64,000 nucleotides of DNA from positions 620,001 through 684,000 of the forward strand of contig NZ_CP053661.1 in assembly GCF_013177315.1 (NCBI RefSeq), read 5' to 3'. Source of the DNA: Thermoleptolyngbya sichuanensis A183. GTDB taxonomy: Bacteria; Cyanobacteriota; Cyanobacteriia; Elainellales; Elainellaceae. The translations under genes were made by a program, and so were the position numbers. Of this stretch, positions 10,301 to 17,793 are shown piece after piece (position 1 is the first letter of the stretch; each line of letters begins with the position of its first letter). The notes beneath the pieces are model-generated. The model did not search any database, had not been told where the DNA came from, and saw only the letters and a program-made list of their open reading frames with translations.

Positions 10301-11508
10301 CCGCCGCCCGTCGCGCCGCTGGTGTTGATTTCGGCATTGACGACCGCGAGGCGATCGCCCAGCACATTCACCGCGCCGCCCGTGCCACGGGGGGAACTGG
10401 CATCTAGTCGCCCGCTGGCGATCGTTGTGCCCGGATCGGCGGGCAGCGCTAGCCCCGAACCCGTCAGCGACACCGTGCCGTCTGGGTTGACCGTTAGCCC
10501 GGTGGCGTGGGTCACGTTGCCGCCCGTCAGCAGCGCAGGCAGGCTGGCGGGGGTCAAGGGCAGCGGGTTGGGGCCGTTGCGAAAGGCACTGGGCTGAATC
10601 TCCAGGCTGAGCAGGCTGCCCGCTTGACTAATCCGCACGCGGTTTTGGCCAGGTACGCTGGAGAGCGTTACCATGCCCCCCGGCGCGGAGGCGGTGCCTG
10701 TATTGACCACAGTGCCGCCCAGCAGAGTCAGGTGGTTGCCCGGTGCAACGGCCAGGTCGCCTGCATTCACAATGGCCCCCGGCTGGGCCATGGCAAAGGC
10801 AAAGTTTTGTGGACTCCCCACTAGCGCATCGTAGTTCGCGTCGCCCACAGCGCTAAACCAGCCGTTGGCAAAGCCAATGCCGCTGGCGGTAGTGGCGGTA
10901 AAGGAACCCGCCAGATCCAGCCGCGCATTGCGTCCAAAAATTACGCCTGCCGGATTCATCAGGTACAGGTTGGCATTGCTGCCCGATACGCGCAAAATGC
11001 CGTCGATCAGCGAGGCGCTGCCGCCATTGACGCGGGCGAGGATGTTGCGAACCTCCCGCGTAGAGAGGAAATTGGCAATTTCGCCCTGGCTCAGCCCAAA
11101 CTGGCGGAAGGTGTGGAACAGGTTGCGACCATCGCGCGATCGCCGCCCGCCGGAGATATCCAGCCGATTGCCCTGGCGCGTGACGCGGGTGTTCCGAGCA
11201 GGCTGCACGGACTGGGAGACTGATTGGGCTAGCACGACCTGGTTAATACCTGACCCCACCAGCAAGAGCGTGGCCAGCGTTGCCGCTGCGGTTCTAGCTG
11301 CCGCCGCGCCGCCGTAGACCGCCGTCCTACGTCCCTGCTGAGCCTGTGCTGCACACCCCTGGGCGCTCTCCAGCGAGATGCCGGTCGATCTGTCATCCCG
11401 CACCAGCCGTTCAAAATCGGGGGCGGCTGGCTGATGCACGGGGGCGATCGCCCTGGTTAAATGGCGATCGCCGTCATCGCAAGGCAAAACCACAGAGGGG
11501 CGGGGCAT
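7351..11508 (-). CDS. Secreted haemagglutinin-type (TPS domain) protein with C-terminal CHAT protease domain
   Basis: A 1385-residue protein. Order: a long N-terminal leader with an Ala-rich hydrophobic stretch at about 68-95; the two-partner-secretion (filamentous haemagglutinin N-terminal) domain at about 105-330 (YLMNPAGVIFGRNARLDLAG, motifs NPAG and FGxxA); a repetitive beta-helix-like region to about 780; an Ig- or cadherin-like stretch at about 790-895; a GGNGGGNGGG linker near 910-925; and a C-terminal CHAT domain from about 1100. The presumed CHAT catalytic pair is present: His1224 in IIHLATHAD and Cys1267 in LSACRTALG. The TPS domain implies export through an outer-membrane TpsB partner, which is not in this window. 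The role is unknown; a protease at the cell surface is the inference. There are no TPR repeats, unlike classical CHAT proteins. Confidence 0.85.
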   Translation of the reverse strand: MPRPSVVLPCDDGDRHLTRAIAPVHQPAAPDFERLVRDDRSTGISLESAQGCAAQAQQGRRTAVYGGAAAARTAAATLATLLLVGSGINQVVLAQSVSQSVQPARNTRVTRQGNRLDISGGRRSRDGRNLFHTFRQFGLSQGEIANFLSTREVRNILARVNGGSASLIDGILRVSGSNANLYLMNPAGVIFGRNARLDLAGSFTATTASGIGFANGWFSAVGDANYDALVGSPQNFAFAMAQPGAIVNAGDLAVAPGNHLTLLGGTVVNTGTASAPGGMVTLSSVPGQNRVRISQAGSLLSLEIQPSAFRNGPNPLPLTPASLPALLTGGNVTHATGLTVNPDGTVSLTGSGLALPADPGTTIASGRLDASSPRGTGGAVNVLGDRLAVVNAEINTSGATGGGPIQVGGGYQGRGSVPNARRTYVSADSSLNADAIATGNGGPVVIWSDEATAFSGTIRSRGGSQSGNGGLVEVSGKLSLGFDGTVDASAPNGRAGTLLLDPLNIIISDLPNSPGVDAALPDIFANEFPNQTINVSADSLLSFGGDIILQATNDITLIDGLDLFLDDTPGTGTIQFVADADNNGAGSFSMGTSNTLTTGGRNLLISGASIRAGNLDTGGFLFETTGQISLRASGDITVARLSTQNSLGFGAGPVNVISELGNVTVESIDTRSIPGPEIPSAEGAGGNVTLRGDRVQVTGIIADESLSEATSIATQGSNPLNNGTITITHAGGPDNFDFVVGVAGTPNGTRGSLSTGNSSISSSQFPVEFNGSINTTTPGITINSVNSAPNLDIINSNQGAGQQGQTIQILVSNLGLSGSDADRDTIGFQIAAIAPGVSITRDGSPVGVGTVISPSDSLDVTLPNTGTDLTFLLDVFSVVATDPNGQGGVLSRSPARPVQVSVQPRPNNGGNGGGNGGGNGGGNGGGTVRPPQRNSTDNEFNEGEDDFGDGFEDIGVIGEPWFPSIEPDIYYFEDEFSSEFIEFLGLEATRPLSLADGRAIAYAIEQATGVRPGFVYISFVPPQSGLLRESVPPQDTDQLELVVVTSQNNLIRKRVEGATRAQVMAIAQEFRNEVTNPANVLNTRYLRSSQQLYQWFVAPIKAELDEREVENLVFLPPAGLRALPYAALHDGEQFLVEQYSVGLMPSLSLTDTRYVDIRNTQMLAMGVSKSTQGQAPLPSVPVELNALVLKLWRGQIFLDERSTLANLRAARQQQPFGIIHLATHADFVAGNISASYIQFWDERLGLDQVKQLGWNDPPVEMLVLSACRTALGNEQAELGFAGLAVQTGVKTVVASLWYVSDAATTALMTRFYENLATSPIKAEALRQAQVAMARGEVGIDEAGRLRGLGRVGDLILPASSISELRGQALSHPYYWAAFTMIGSPW

Positions 11509-11919
11509 AGGGCAATTGCCTCAAATGCTTGGGTGAATGCTGGGTGAACTGCTGAATCCAGGCTTGAAGCCAAGCTTTAATCCAGGCTGTCCACACGTTA
11601 CGCCAGGGTTTTGCTGGATGACTATGGGCGATCGCAAAACTTAACCCAGGGATTGAAGAACCCAGGGATTGAAGACAGGCAGTTGAACCTTGTCCCTGAC
11701 CCAGCGCGTCCATCACTATCGTCAACTATCGTCAGCAATCCAAAACCCAGAATCCAAAACCCAAAATCAAAACCCAAAACCCAAAACCTAAAAACTTCCG
11801 TGGATCAACAAAACTCTTAGAGCAATTCTGGTAGGTTTGGAGTCAAATTTGGCGTTGCATCGGCCCAACGCAGTCAAAACTATCCGACTGGCATACTTTT
11901 GGAACCCTTCTGAACCCCT
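11509..11919. other. Intergenic region with an A/C-rich degenerate short repeat
   Basis: No gene is supported here. At about 11739-11800 the sequence is a run of imperfect repeats of AAAACCCA/AATCC-type units. It lies between the leftward CHAT gene and the rightward nucleoside hydrolase, so promoters of both must be here, but none is clear enough to place. Confidence 0.6.
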
Positions 11920-12903
11920 ATGGCAACCTCCACCCCCAAGCTGATTCTAGACACCGACCCCGGCGGCGACGACAGCCTCGCGTTTCTCTGGCTGCTGAGC
12001 CTGGTTAAACAGGGACTCGCAGAACTGGTGGCTGTGACCGCAGTAGATGGCAACGTCCACGCACGGCTGACCTTTGCGGCGGCGGCGAAACTGCTGGCGC
12101 TGTGCGGCTATGAATCGGTCGAGGTGGCGCGGGGCGTGATTGGCGGTTCGGAGGGCGATGCCGAAGATGCGGGCGATATCCACGGCGCAGACGGCATGGG
12201 CAACCTCTCGCATACGCTGCCGGAACCTGCCCAGAGCTATGAAGCGGCCCGCTATTCGGACGAGGTGCTAATTGAAAAACTGAAGCAGGCTCCAGGAGAA
12301 ATCACGATCATCGCCATTGGCCCACTCACCAACTTGGCCGCCGCCGAGAAAAAGTCGCCCGGTGTGCTAAGGCTGGCAAAAGAAATCGTCATCATGGGCG
12401 GCGCGTTTGCGGCTCCAGGTAACATCACGCCGGAAGCCGAGTTCAATATTGCCTACGATCCAGAGGCGGCGCAGTTGGTCTTTGCGACCTGCGATAATCT
12501 GATCGTGCTGCCGCTGGACGTGACGCGCCATGTGGTGTTTACGCCAGCGATGGCAGAGCAGGTGATGGAGGTCGCGCCGACCAGCCCGATTTCTAAATTT
12601 GTGATGGGCTTGTGCAAATTCATGGTGGGCACGGCGCTGGCGTTTCGCGAAACCGAGGGGCAGCAGGGCTTTTTGGTGCATGATGCCTCGACGCTGGCGT
12701 ATTTGTTCTATCCCGAAACGCTGCGCTTTCGCAGGGGGCAGGTAGAAATCGAAATCCTGGGACAATGGACACGGGGCAAGACGCTGCTAGACAATCGCCA
12801 TAAGGTGAAACCGGGCGCGAACGCTTGGGTGGCGACAGAGATTGACAGCGTGAATTTGCTGGCGCTGATGATTGAGGATTTGAAAGTCTTGGTTAAGGAT
12901 TGA
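11920..12903 (+). CDS. Inosine/uridine-preferring nucleoside hydrolase family protein
   Basis: A 327-residue cytoplasmic enzyme that hydrolyses the N-glycosidic bond of ribonucleosides for purine/pyrimidine salvage. The calcium-binding DTDPGGDD motif is at residues about 10-17, followed later by IIAIGPLTNLA (about 130) and EIVIMGGAF (about 156), all family hallmarks. A late aspartate-containing HDASTLAYL segment (about 254) supplies the last ligand. Length is normal. Base specificity cannot be judged. The gene stands alone; it converges on a leftward glycosyltransferase. Confidence 0.9.
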   Translation: MATSTPKLILDTDPGGDDSLAFLWLLSLVKQGLAELVAVTAVDGNVHARLTFAAAAKLLALCGYESVEVARGVIGGSEGDAEDAGDIHGADGMGNLSHTLPEPAQSYEAARYSDEVLIEKLKQAPGEITIIAIGPLTNLAAAEKKSPGVLRLAKEIVIMGGAFAAPGNITPEAEFNIAYDPEAAQLVFATCDNLIVLPLDVTRHVVFTPAMAEQVMEVAPTSPISKFVMGLCKFMVGTALAFRETEGQQGFLVHDASTLAYLFYPETLRFRRGQVEIEILGQWTRGKTLLDNRHKVKPGANAWVATEIDSVNLLALMIEDLKVLVKD

Positions 12904-13038
12904 CGCTGCGGATCGTCGCCACTAGGAGTCGCTATCAGGATGCACGGTTGCTCCTGCGGCGGATACTTGCAGCGGATAGTTGCGGCGAATACTTGCGGCT
13001 GATGTCGGGGGTTTGCAGTCTGCGGACTTGCAGTCTGC
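12904..13038. other. Short convergent gap with degenerate TACTTGCGGC-type repeats
   Basis: Between two convergent genes. GGATACTTGCAGC, GGATAGTTGCGGC and GAATACTTGCGGC follow each other at about 12961-13001, then GTTTGCAGTCTGCGG and CTTGCAGTCTGC. No clear terminator stem with a T run is seen. Confidence 0.5.
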
Positions 13039-14040
13039 TTAGCACTTCCGGGCGAGGGATGGGGAAGGGAGGCTGCTGCTGAGCAAATCTCGCAGTCCGC
13101 GCAGGGGTGCAACCAAGCGTCGGCTCAGGGCTGGCGGGCAGAGCAGTAGCGCTCCCTGTGCTAGCCCCTTGAGCGAGAGTCGGTTGCGCCAGCCGTAGCC
13201 TGCTGAGCAATAGACCTGCAAGGCAGAAAGGCGATCGCCCAAGGAGAGCCAGCAGTTAACCGCTGGGGTAGCGTATTTTTGCAACTGCACCAGGCGGACT
13301 GGCTCCAGTTCTCTCGGCAGGCTTACCCGCCGCAGCAGGTCAAAGGTGAGGTGCGTATAGTTTTGGGTGGCGGTGATGGATTCGTCCGTGGCGCGATAGC
13401 TGGCTGTGTATTCATCTAGAAAATAGAACGCTTCGGACGCTGCCGCCAGCCGCAGCCCAAAGTCGAGGTCGCAGGCGCTGCCCACCTCGGCCCGATCCCG
13501 ATAGCCGACCTGACGGGCGATCGCCGTTTTCACCATAAACCCGTCATTGGGAAACTGTGCCACCAGCGCCGACTCCATCGGGCAAGATTGCCGCCCCGCC
13601 CGCGCCGCGACTCGGCGATATTTTGCGTTTAGCGCCAAGGAGGCTGAAAGGTCTACACGCCCTTGGTGATCCATCCAATACTGCTTGCCAAAAGCCGCGC
13701 TGATGGACGGATCGGCCTCGAAGCAGGCCGCAAGTTTGGCGATCGCCCCCGGCACGAGCAAATCATCATCATGCAGCAAGATCAGCAGGTCGCCTGTGGC
13801 CAGATGAAAGAGCTGGTTGACGTTCCTGGCCTGGCGGAGCGCGGGCTTGTTGCGGACGTAGCGCACCTTTTGGTTGGCAATCCAGTCTGCCAGCGCTTTC
13901 TCCGTCAGGTCGTCAGGAGAATCATCGCTCACCCAAACTTCCAGGTTGGGATACCCTTGCTCCAGCGCAGACCTCACCGCTTCGCACACCAGATCGGGGC
14001 GGCGATAGGTGGGAATGCAGACAGAAACAGAAGAGGGCAT
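13039..14040 (-). CDS. Glycosyltransferase family 2 protein
   Basis: A 333-residue protein with a GT-A fold at its N-terminus: SVSVCIPTYRRPDLVCEAV (residues about 4-22), VWVSDDSPDD (about 35-44) with the nucleotide-sugar-binding aspartates, and LILLHDDDLLVPGAI (about 90-104) with the metal-binding DDD. No membrane helices are evident, so it probably acts at the cytoplasmic face on polysaccharide or glycolipid precursors. Donor and acceptor are unknown. It is not in an operon; the neighbours are unrelated. Confidence 0.85.
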   Translation of the reverse strand: MPSSVSVCIPTYRRPDLVCEAVRSALEQGYPNLEVWVSDDSPDDLTEKALADWIANQKVRYVRNKPALRQARNVNQLFHLATGDLLILLHDDDLLVPGAIAKLAACFEADPSISAAFGKQYWMDHQGRVDLSASLALNAKYRRVAARAGRQSCPMESALVAQFPNDGFMVKTAIARQVGYRDRAEVGSACDLDFGLRLAAASEAFYFLDEYTASYRATDESITATQNYTHLTFDLLRRVSLPRELEPVRLVQLQKYATPAVNCWLSLGDRLSALQVYCSAGYGWRNRLSLKGLAQGALLLCPPALSRRLVAPLRGLRDLLSSSLPSPSLARKC

Positions 14041-14333
14041 AGTGGGCAGATGTCCCTGCTGATGTAGTGTTGCCGCTGGTGTCGAGTGCTACCATGCAAA
14101 TCCTGATAAGAGTTTAATGGAAACTTGCCCGATGGGATAGTTCGCTAAAGTATGGTTTTGGCATTGGGGCGATCGCCCATGCAGCGCCAACTTGCGGTAC
14201 GCAGTGATCCGGTATTTGCAGGGCGTTTGGGACTAGAATTTTACCTGGGGTAACGTTAGCCCGTGTTTATCTGGGGCTTAGTATCCAGGATTTAGCGATC
14301 CAGCGCGATCCAGCTTAGTAATTGAACTCTTAG

Positions 14334-14495
14334 AGGATGTTTGAAAAGTCCTACTGTTTGTAGCAAAGCGTGCAAGATCCCCCTAAATCCCCCTTAAAAA
14401 GGGGGACTTTAAGGCGGTTTTCCCCCTTTTTAAGGGGGGCTAAGGGGTGATCTCTGAGTGCTTAACCTTACAGGCGATACCTTTTCAAACACCCT
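14334..14495. mobile_element. MITE-like element, family 1, copy 1, with 5 bp target duplication
   Basis: A 162 bp element bounded by imperfect terminal inverted repeats (AGGATGTTTGAAAAG at the left, CTTTTCAAACACCCT at the right) and flanked by CTTAG at 14329-14333 and again at 14496-14500. The interior holds an inverted repeat of CCCCCTTAAAAAGGGGG type. It has no coding capacity. A close second copy is at 43555-43715. It sits about 40 bases in front of the methyltransferase start. Confidence 0.8.
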
Positions 14496-14532
14496 CTTAG
14501 TCATCTCATTGGGAATATCACAGGTTTAGTCC

Positions 14533-15534
14533 ATGACTGCTGCTCTTCCTTCACAATCTGCCCCGCTGCCGCTGACTTCACGGTTGGTCAATGTGATTTT
14601 GTCAATCAAGCCCCTGGCGCTGTTGGCCAAGCACAACGCCCGCAACATGATGATTAAGCGGGCAGAGGCAATCGGCGTGTACTGGCGGCAGGAGGTGCAG
14701 GCGCTGCGGGCGCGGGGGGAGGGCACGACCTTTTCGCCAGCCTGGGAAGAAGACCTAGCGGCGGTGCAAAATCCCGACTTGGTGTATCCCGACTACTACT
14801 GCTGTTCTTTCCATGCCTACGAAGAGGGCAACTTGGGCTGGGAGCCTGCGATGGAGGTGGAAGTAGCAGCCCACGCGGTTCATGCCCGCATCTGGCCCGA
14901 TGGCGGCGCAGAGGGCGATACGCGGCTCCGCCAGAGCTTTTTGGACATTTTGAAAGAGCAAGGCCCGGAAGATCCCCAAGCCATTCTGGATCTGGGATGC
15001 AGCGTGGGCATGAGCACCTTTGCGCTGCAATCGCTCTATCCGCAGGCGGCGTTGACGGGGGTGGATCTGTCGCCCTACTTTTTGGCGATCGCCCGCCACC
15101 GGGCCCGCACGGGTCGCCAGCCCAACAGTCTGCACACGCTGCAAGTCATGGGGCCAAAACCCGACGCGCCTGCGCCCCGCTGGCTGCACGCCGCCGCAGA
15201 AGAGACGGGCTTGCCGGATGCCTCCTTTGATCTGGTGTCCGCGTTTTTGATTTTCCACGAACTGCCCCAGTCTGCGGCAGTGCAGATTTTGCAGGAGGCG
15301 CGGCGCGTGCTGCGGCCCGGCGGCACGTTTGCCCTGATGGACATGAACCCCCGCTCGGAAATCTACGCCAAGATGCCGCCCTACATTTTGACCTTGCTGA
15401 AAAGCACCGAGCCATACCTGGATCAATACTTTTCGCTTGATCTGGAGCAAGCCCTAGTCGAAGCAGGCTTCGAGCCGCCCACCATCACCTGCAACACGCC
15501 GCGCCACCGCACGGTGATCGCCCGCGCCCGCTAG
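14533..15534 (+). CDS. Class I SAM-dependent methyltransferase
   Basis: A 333-residue protein. Its Rossmann-fold methyltransferase domain covers residues about 145-300: ILDLGCSVGMSTFAL (about 151) is motif I binding S-adenosylmethionine, ALTGVDLSPYFLAIA (about 175) is motif II, and an ARRVLRPGGTFALMDMNP segment (about 256) is the usual post-motif. The N-terminal 130 residues are helical and family-specific. It resembles the ubiquinone/menaquinone- and sterol-type C-methyltransferases, but the substrate is unknown. A MITE-like element lies directly upstream and may carry or displace its promoter. Confidence 0.85.
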   Translation: MTAALPSQSAPLPLTSRLVNVILSIKPLALLAKHNARNMMIKRAEAIGVYWRQEVQALRARGEGTTFSPAWEEDLAAVQNPDLVYPDYYCCSFHAYEEGNLGWEPAMEVEVAAHAVHARIWPDGGAEGDTRLRQSFLDILKEQGPEDPQAILDLGCSVGMSTFALQSLYPQAALTGVDLSPYFLAIARHRARTGRQPNSLHTLQVMGPKPDAPAPRWLHAAAEETGLPDASFDLVSAFLIFHELPQSAAVQILQEARRVLRPGGTFALMDMNPRSEIYAKMPPYILTLLKSTEPYLDQYFSLDLEQALVEAGFEPPTITCNTPRHRTVIARAR

Positions 15535-15785
15535 GTCTTCAGCCTCAGGTTTAGGATCGTCGAGGTGAATTGGCTGAATTTCTGCCTTTTGTGAGAGCGC
15601 GGTCAGCCCTTGATGTATCGTCGGGTCGAGGAAAAATCAGAATCGCCCAAGCATACTGAAATTGGGCATACTGGTGAGTAGCGCTGGTGCATCAGGCAAG
15701 CCATAGGCTGGTTGCGCTGGATTAGCGGTTCGCGAGTCTGCCCAAAATTTTGGAACCATGAGCGATCGCCCAATGGGGGCTTCTG

Positions 15786-16775
15786 ATGACAAAACCTAAC
15801 GCTTCTGCAAAATTGGCTGAGGTGCCCAAATCGCCCGAAGAAATTCAGCGCGAAAAACAGCGGATGTACGACGTGCTGTTCCTTCTGGAGCAGTTGTTTC
15901 ATCGGGAAGAGGCGACCGTCAAGCTGGTTCTGGGCTGTCTGTATGACGTGGGCGCAGTGAACCTGATCAATCAGAAGCTGACCTTTCGCCCGCTGAACCG
16001 TTTGGGCAAGGGCACGGCGCGATTGTCGAAACCGCTCTTTACGGCGATCGCCATCCGCTGGTTTCACAAAAATGTCCCCCAGCTTTTGACGAAATGGCTG
16101 CACAGAAAGGTTCAATTTGAGCCAGAGGAGCCGGCGAAACCCGTAGCCGAAGCGGCCAAGGCAGAGATGCAAGAGACTGTAACGGCGGCAAACGCTGAGT
16201 TGGTGCAGCCTGCTGCGGTGGCTCCGGATCAAACGGCCCTGCTGTCCGAAGGCTCTGCGCCGCTGCTCCAGCCCATCTCGCCTAGTGAGCCAACCTACAG
16301 CTCCGTGGCGCTGGAGTTACAGCCTAGGGAGTTGCAGACGAACAAAACGAACCAGACGAACGGTAAAGCGGCGATCGCCCAATCTGCCCAGCCAATTACG
16401 CCGATGACTCAGAACGGCACGCTGCACCTGGTAGCCGATGCGTCCCCTATCACCCGCCCGGTTGAGCATTCCACCGTTGTTGCTTCCGTTGCGCCTGTAG
16501 CGCCTGTTGTAGCGGCTTCCTCGATCTCGCTCCAGGAGTCCGAAATGATGCCCCGCACGGCGGCACTGGCGGTGATGGAGGACTATCGTCAGGAGATTGC
16601 CCGACTGCGATCGCGCGTGAATTATTTGGCGATCGCCCTGATCAGCGTCAGCGGCATCCTCACGAGTGCCCTCCTGTGGGTTGCCACAAATCCCCCTGGC
16701 AATACGGTCGAAGCGGAAACCCGCCCGCAGCCTGTGCTGACCCAGCCCGCCATTAGCAGCGGCGCAGCAGAGTAG
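15786..16775 (+). CDS. Conserved cyanobacterial protein of unknown function with C-terminal membrane anchor
   Basis: 329 aa. Residues about 15-115 form a conserved basic/helical domain (MYDVLFLLEQLFHREEATVK, then LINQKLTFRPLNRLGKGTAR). Residues about 120-265 are Ala/Pro/Gln-rich and probably disordered. A short coiled helix (about 266-282) leads into a single membrane helix, YLAIALISVSGILTSALLWV (about 284-303), with a short tail. The topology suggests an N-terminal cytoplasmic domain tethered to the membrane. I do not recognise a function. It converges on the QueD-like gene, 20 bases apart. Confidence 0.6.
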   Translation: MTKPNASAKLAEVPKSPEEIQREKQRMYDVLFLLEQLFHREEATVKLVLGCLYDVGAVNLINQKLTFRPLNRLGKGTARLSKPLFTAIAIRWFHKNVPQLLTKWLHRKVQFEPEEPAKPVAEAAKAEMQETVTAANAELVQPAAVAPDQTALLSEGSAPLLQPISPSEPTYSSVALELQPRELQTNKTNQTNGKAAIAQSAQPITPMTQNGTLHLVADASPITRPVEHSTVVASVAPVAPVVAASSISLQESEMMPRTAALAVMEDYRQEIARLRSRVNYLAIALISVSGILTSALLWVATNPPGNTVEAETRPQPVLTQPAISSGAAE

Positions 16776-16795
16776 GAAATAAGAGTCAAGGAGAG

Positions 16796-17665
16796 CTACA
16801 CCTTCGCCAGCGCTGGCTCCTCTACCTGCGATAACCCGCTCTGCTGCACAGGCAGCCCGTAGACCTCGGCGGAGTTGTTCGGGCTTTCGATTAGCTTGAC
16901 TTTGTGCAGCTTTGCGCCGATTGCCCGAATCGGGTCTTCCAGCAGGTCGCGGATGTGGACAGCGATGTTCTCCGCTGTAGGCACGACCTTTGCAAAATAG
17001 GGAATGTCGTGGTTCAAAAACGTGTGATCAAACGGTTCCACAACATGTTCATCGACCGCCTTCTGAAAGGCAACCAGATCAGCGATCATGCCCGTGCGCG
17101 GATCAATCTCGCCCTTAATCGTCACTTCTAGGTGATAGTTGTGGCCGTGGCCGTGAATTCGGGCGCACTTGCCGTAGATTTCTGAGTTCTGCTCTAGGGT
17201 AAGGTGCGGCAGCGCCAGACGGTGTGCCGCGCTGAAGTGGGTGCTAATCGTGAGGTAGGCTTCCATGTCGTTTCCTGTGTAATCGGCCCAGAGTTCAGGA
17301 TGTTCAAAAAGCTGAATGTTGATGATGGGCAAGTGGGGCGCGAGGCGATGCCAGATGACCCGTGCAATATGTTCCGTCGTGGGCAAGGTCTGCTGAAACT
17401 CGTCCCACACGTCGTTGAGATAGGCAAAGTTAAGCTGGCTCGTCACTTCTCGCTTAATCACCTGCTTCACGTCCGACAGGTTTAGTACCATGCCATAGTC
17501 ATCTAGCTCGCCCTCCATTGCTACGTAGAGCACGTAGTTGTGCCCGTGTCCTGGGGCCTGGGCGCATAGCCCAAACTGTTGTCGATTCTCGTCTTCGCTT
17601 AGCTCTGGTAGCCAATAGCGATGGCTAGCCGAAAACTCAGCCCGACGATTGATGATGCATTTCAT
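16796..17665 (-). CDS. 6-pyruvoyl-tetrahydropterin synthase / QueD-like protein with two fused domains
   Basis: A 289-residue protein made of two tandem PTPS/QueD domains (residues about 1-125 and 133-275). Each carries its own zinc-binding His set: FSASH near residue 15 with GHGHN near 40 in the first; FSAAH near 148 with HGHGHN near 171 in the second. A Cys precedes each HGH block (GLCAQAPGHGH and GKCARIHGHGH), as expected for the catalytic Cys. Bacterial members make 6-carboxy-tetrahydropterin for queuosine or a pterin for tetrahydrobiopterin-like cofactors; which applies here cannot be told. The usual family length is about 120-150 residues, so this is a duplication-fusion, a form known in cyanobacteria. 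Confidence 0.85.
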   Translation of the reverse strand: MKCIINRRAEFSASHRYWLPELSEDENRQQFGLCAQAPGHGHNYVLYVAMEGELDDYGMVLNLSDVKQVIKREVTSQLNFAYLNDVWDEFQQTLPTTEHIARVIWHRLAPHLPIINIQLFEHPELWADYTGNDMEAYLTISTHFSAAHRLALPHLTLEQNSEIYGKCARIHGHGHNYHLEVTIKGEIDPRTGMIADLVAFQKAVDEHVVEPFDHTFLNHDIPYFAKVVPTAENIAVHIRDLLEDPIRAIGAKLHKVKLIESPNNSAEVYGLPVQQSGLSQVEEPALAKV

Positions 17666-17793
17666 AGAAAAGCTGCTGGTAGAAAAGCCGCTGGACAGTT
17701 GTAACGTTCTGTAAAGATACTAGCGTTTCGCCTGGGCGGATGGGGGCAGGGGAGCGGCGTTAAAACGCTGAACCCTGTGTCTGGAGCGTTCCG

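Noticed and set aside
11737-11800. Regularly repeated AAAACCCA-like units resembling a CRISPR or telomere-like array
   Set aside because: Units are short and imperfect, without spacers of even length; it is a low-complexity run.
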